NCBI GenBank assembly: GCA_037140375.1
Contig: JBAXER010000044.1
Span: 1-23,015 of the forward strand
Origin: WLMZ01 sp037140375
GTDB lineage: Bacteria > Actinomycetota > Acidimicrobiia > Acidimicrobiales > Ilumatobacteraceae
Length of the DNA: 23,015 nt
Direction: 5' to 3'
Position numbers and translations under genes: made by a program. The notes under the pieces are model-generated. The model did no database searches, was not told the DNA's origin, and was given only the letters and a program-made list of their open reading frames with translations. This document shows positions 21,847 through 23,015 of the stretch, piece after piece (within the stretch, counting starts at the first letter, position 1; every line of letters begins with the position of its first letter).

Positions 21847-21853
21847 CGCATCC

Positions 21854-22969
21854 ATGCGTACACCAATCTGTGACCAGCTCGGTATTGAGTTCCCGTTGTT
21901 CGCGTTCTCGCACTGTCGCGATGTTGTCGCTGCGGTCAGCAAAGCCGGCGGCTACGGCGTGCTCGGAGCGCTTGCGTTTAGCCCCGACCAACTCGAGATC
22001 GAGCTGAGCTGGATCGACGAGCATGTTGGCGGCAAGCCATACGGCGTCGACTTTGCGATGCCCGAGAAGTTTGTCGGCAAGGGTGATGGCGCGTTCAGCC
22101 TCGAGTACCTGCAATCGCTGGTGCCCGAAGAGCACCGCGATTTCGTCGAGATGATTCTGGCCGACCATCACATTCCACCGATGCCCGAAGGTGTTGAGGG
22201 CACGATGAAGGCCGCAGGCCTTGGCGTAGAAGTAGAAGGTCCGGGTCAGGTTGAGATCGCGCTGCGCCATCCGGTGTCGATGCTCGTGAATGCGCTCGGC
22301 CCGCCCCCCGCATACGCGATTGAGGCAGCGCACGCCAAGGGTGTTCTCGTTGGTGCGCTGTGTGGCTCGCCGCGTCACGCGCTGAAGAACGTAGAACTTG
22401 GCGTCGATGTGCTCATCGCTCAAGGCACCGAAGCCGGCGGTCACTGTGGTGAGATTTCCACGATGGTGCTCATCCCCGAAGTTGTCGACGCTGTTGGCCC
22501 AGACATTCCCGTGCTCGCTGCTGGCGGCATCGGCCGTGGTCGACAGATGGCGGCGGCAATGGCACTCGGTGCCCAGGGCGCATGGACCGGCTCTATCTGG
22601 CTCACCGTTGCCGAGGCCGACACCCAGCCATGGGTTGTTGAGAACTTGCTCGCTGCCGGCTTCACCGACACGGTTCGCTCACGCTCGATGACCGGTAAGC
22701 CTGCCCGTCAGTTGCGTACGGCGTGGACCAATGCGTGGGAAGCGCCCGACGCGCCCGCTCCGTTGCAGATGCCATTGCAGGGAATCTTGTATGCCCCGGC
22801 GGCGCACCGTTTCTCGCGTGCCCGCTCGAAGGCGCTCGGTGGTTCGCCAGTGGGCCAGATCGTTGGCCTGATGAACTCGGTGCGCCCAGCTAAAGACGTG
22901 GTGTACGACATTGTTGAAGAATGGATCGAGACAAACGAGCGTATTGCTCGCGGTGTACACGGGTCGTAA
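21854..22969 (+). CDS. Nitronate monooxygenase-like FMN protein
   Basis: A 371-residue TIM-barrel flavoprotein of the 2-nitropropane dioxygenase/nitronate monooxygenase family. N-terminal PICDQLGIEFPLFAFSH differs from the usual P-I-I-Q-A-P-M pattern; GYGVLGA (34-40), QGTEAGGHCGE (190-200) with the probable catalytic His197, LAAGGIGRGRQMAAAMALGAQG (FMN phosphate-binding, from 221) and TGSIWL (245-250) are typical. Family members oxidise nitronates with O2, or act as trans-2-enoyl-CoA reductase-like or unknown flavoenzymes. Residues about 60-135 form a longer insertion (with EHRDFVEMILADHHIP) than in the minimal enzyme. ATG 21854 is chosen for the leaderless box; an in-frame ATG at 21830 adds eight residues with no support. 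It ends the + strand group; a CoA-transferase neighbour makes an acyl-CoA-related role as likely as nitronate detoxification. Confidence 0.87.
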   Translation: MRTPICDQLGIEFPLFAFSHCRDVVAAVSKAGGYGVLGALAFSPDQLEIELSWIDEHVGGKPYGVDFAMPEKFVGKGDGAFSLEYLQSLVPEEHRDFVEMILADHHIPPMPEGVEGTMKAAGLGVEVEGPGQVEIALRHPVSMLVNALGPPPAYAIEAAHAKGVLVGALCGSPRHALKNVELGVDVLIAQGTEAGGHCGEISTMVLIPEVVDAVGPDIPVLAAGGIGRGRQMAAAMALGAQGAWTGSIWLTVAEADTQPWVVENLLAAGFTDTVRSRSMTGKPARQLRTAWTNAWEAPDAPAPLQMPLQGILYAPAAHRFSRARSKALGGSPVGQIVGLMNSVRPAKDVVYDIVEEWIETNERIARGVHGS

Positions 22970-23015
22970 GCGCAACGACCAACGAAGCGGGTGGTTCGGG
23001 GTTGTTCAACGGCCT
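22970..23015. other. Short 3' intergenic remnant
   Basis: The last 46 bases follow the NMO-like stop. I see no gene, and no convincing hairpin is complete within the window. Confidence 0.5.

Noticed and set aside
21133..21942. 269-residue open frame antisense to the CoA-transferase
   Set aside because: Shadow of a complete family member; no motifs or start signals.

Overview
The window is a gene-dense stretch of moderately high-GC bacterial chromosome. Several traits suggest an actinomycete, perhaps Acidimicrobiia: ATGA-type gene overlaps, GTG starts, TANNNT boxes 6-8 bases before start codons (leaderless transcription), two cytochromes P450, many short-chain dehydrogenases and a CYP142-like/3-alpha-HSD-like gene pair. 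The taxonomic call is inference; there is no rRNA or marker gene here. I see no mobile element, tRNA, rRNA or CRISPR array, and no gap without a gene longer than about 220 bases.

Layout. (1) 1-3041, + strand: a 5'-truncated glutamine-synthetase-family ligase, an SDR and a 3-hydroxyisobutyrate-dehydrogenase-type enzyme. (2) 3085-5048, - strand: an SDR translationally coupled to a P450, preceded by a long perfect inverted repeat that reaches the likely -35 region. (3) 5260-6477, - strand: a class III aminotransferase with a likely leaderless promoter; its reading frame continues past the TAG into a short membrane-like segment. (4) 6635-7798, - strand: a membrane-anchored AniA-type copper nitrite reductase. 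Two near-identical stem-loops lie after its stop and after the stop of the next operon. (5) 8018-12607, - strand: a tight operon of FGGY kinase, CYP142-like P450, 3-alpha-HSD-like SDR and zinc alcohol dehydrogenase. It is divergent from a sphingosine-1-phosphate-lyase-like PLP enzyme (12678-14069, +). (6) 14098-15893, - strand: an MFS transporter coupled to a VOC dioxygenase-fold protein; the transporter's tail looks like the end of an SDR. (7) 16032-17546, +: a DEAD-box RNA helicase with a structured leader. (8) 17600-22969, +: a cysteine-rich protein of unknown function, a PRC-barrel/MgtE_N protein without CBS domains, a divergent NRAMP-like transporter, an acetyl-CoA hydrolase/transferase-family protein and a nitronate-monooxygenase-like flavoprotein.

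How the genes may work together. Regions 1, 2, 5 and 6 read as catabolic or modifying modules for hydroxylated, possibly steroid- or terpenoid-like, compounds: P450s introduce hydroxyls, SDR/ADH enzymes oxidise them, and the kinase and C-C lyase could process a small polyol or amino-alcohol fragment. This pathway reading is inference. The best-supported oddities are the paired stem-loops, the SDR-like tail on the MFS protein, the NRAMP-like transporter with changed metal-site motifs beside a CBS-less MgtE_N protein, the palindrome before the SDR-P450 operon, and the divergent kinase/lyase arrangement.
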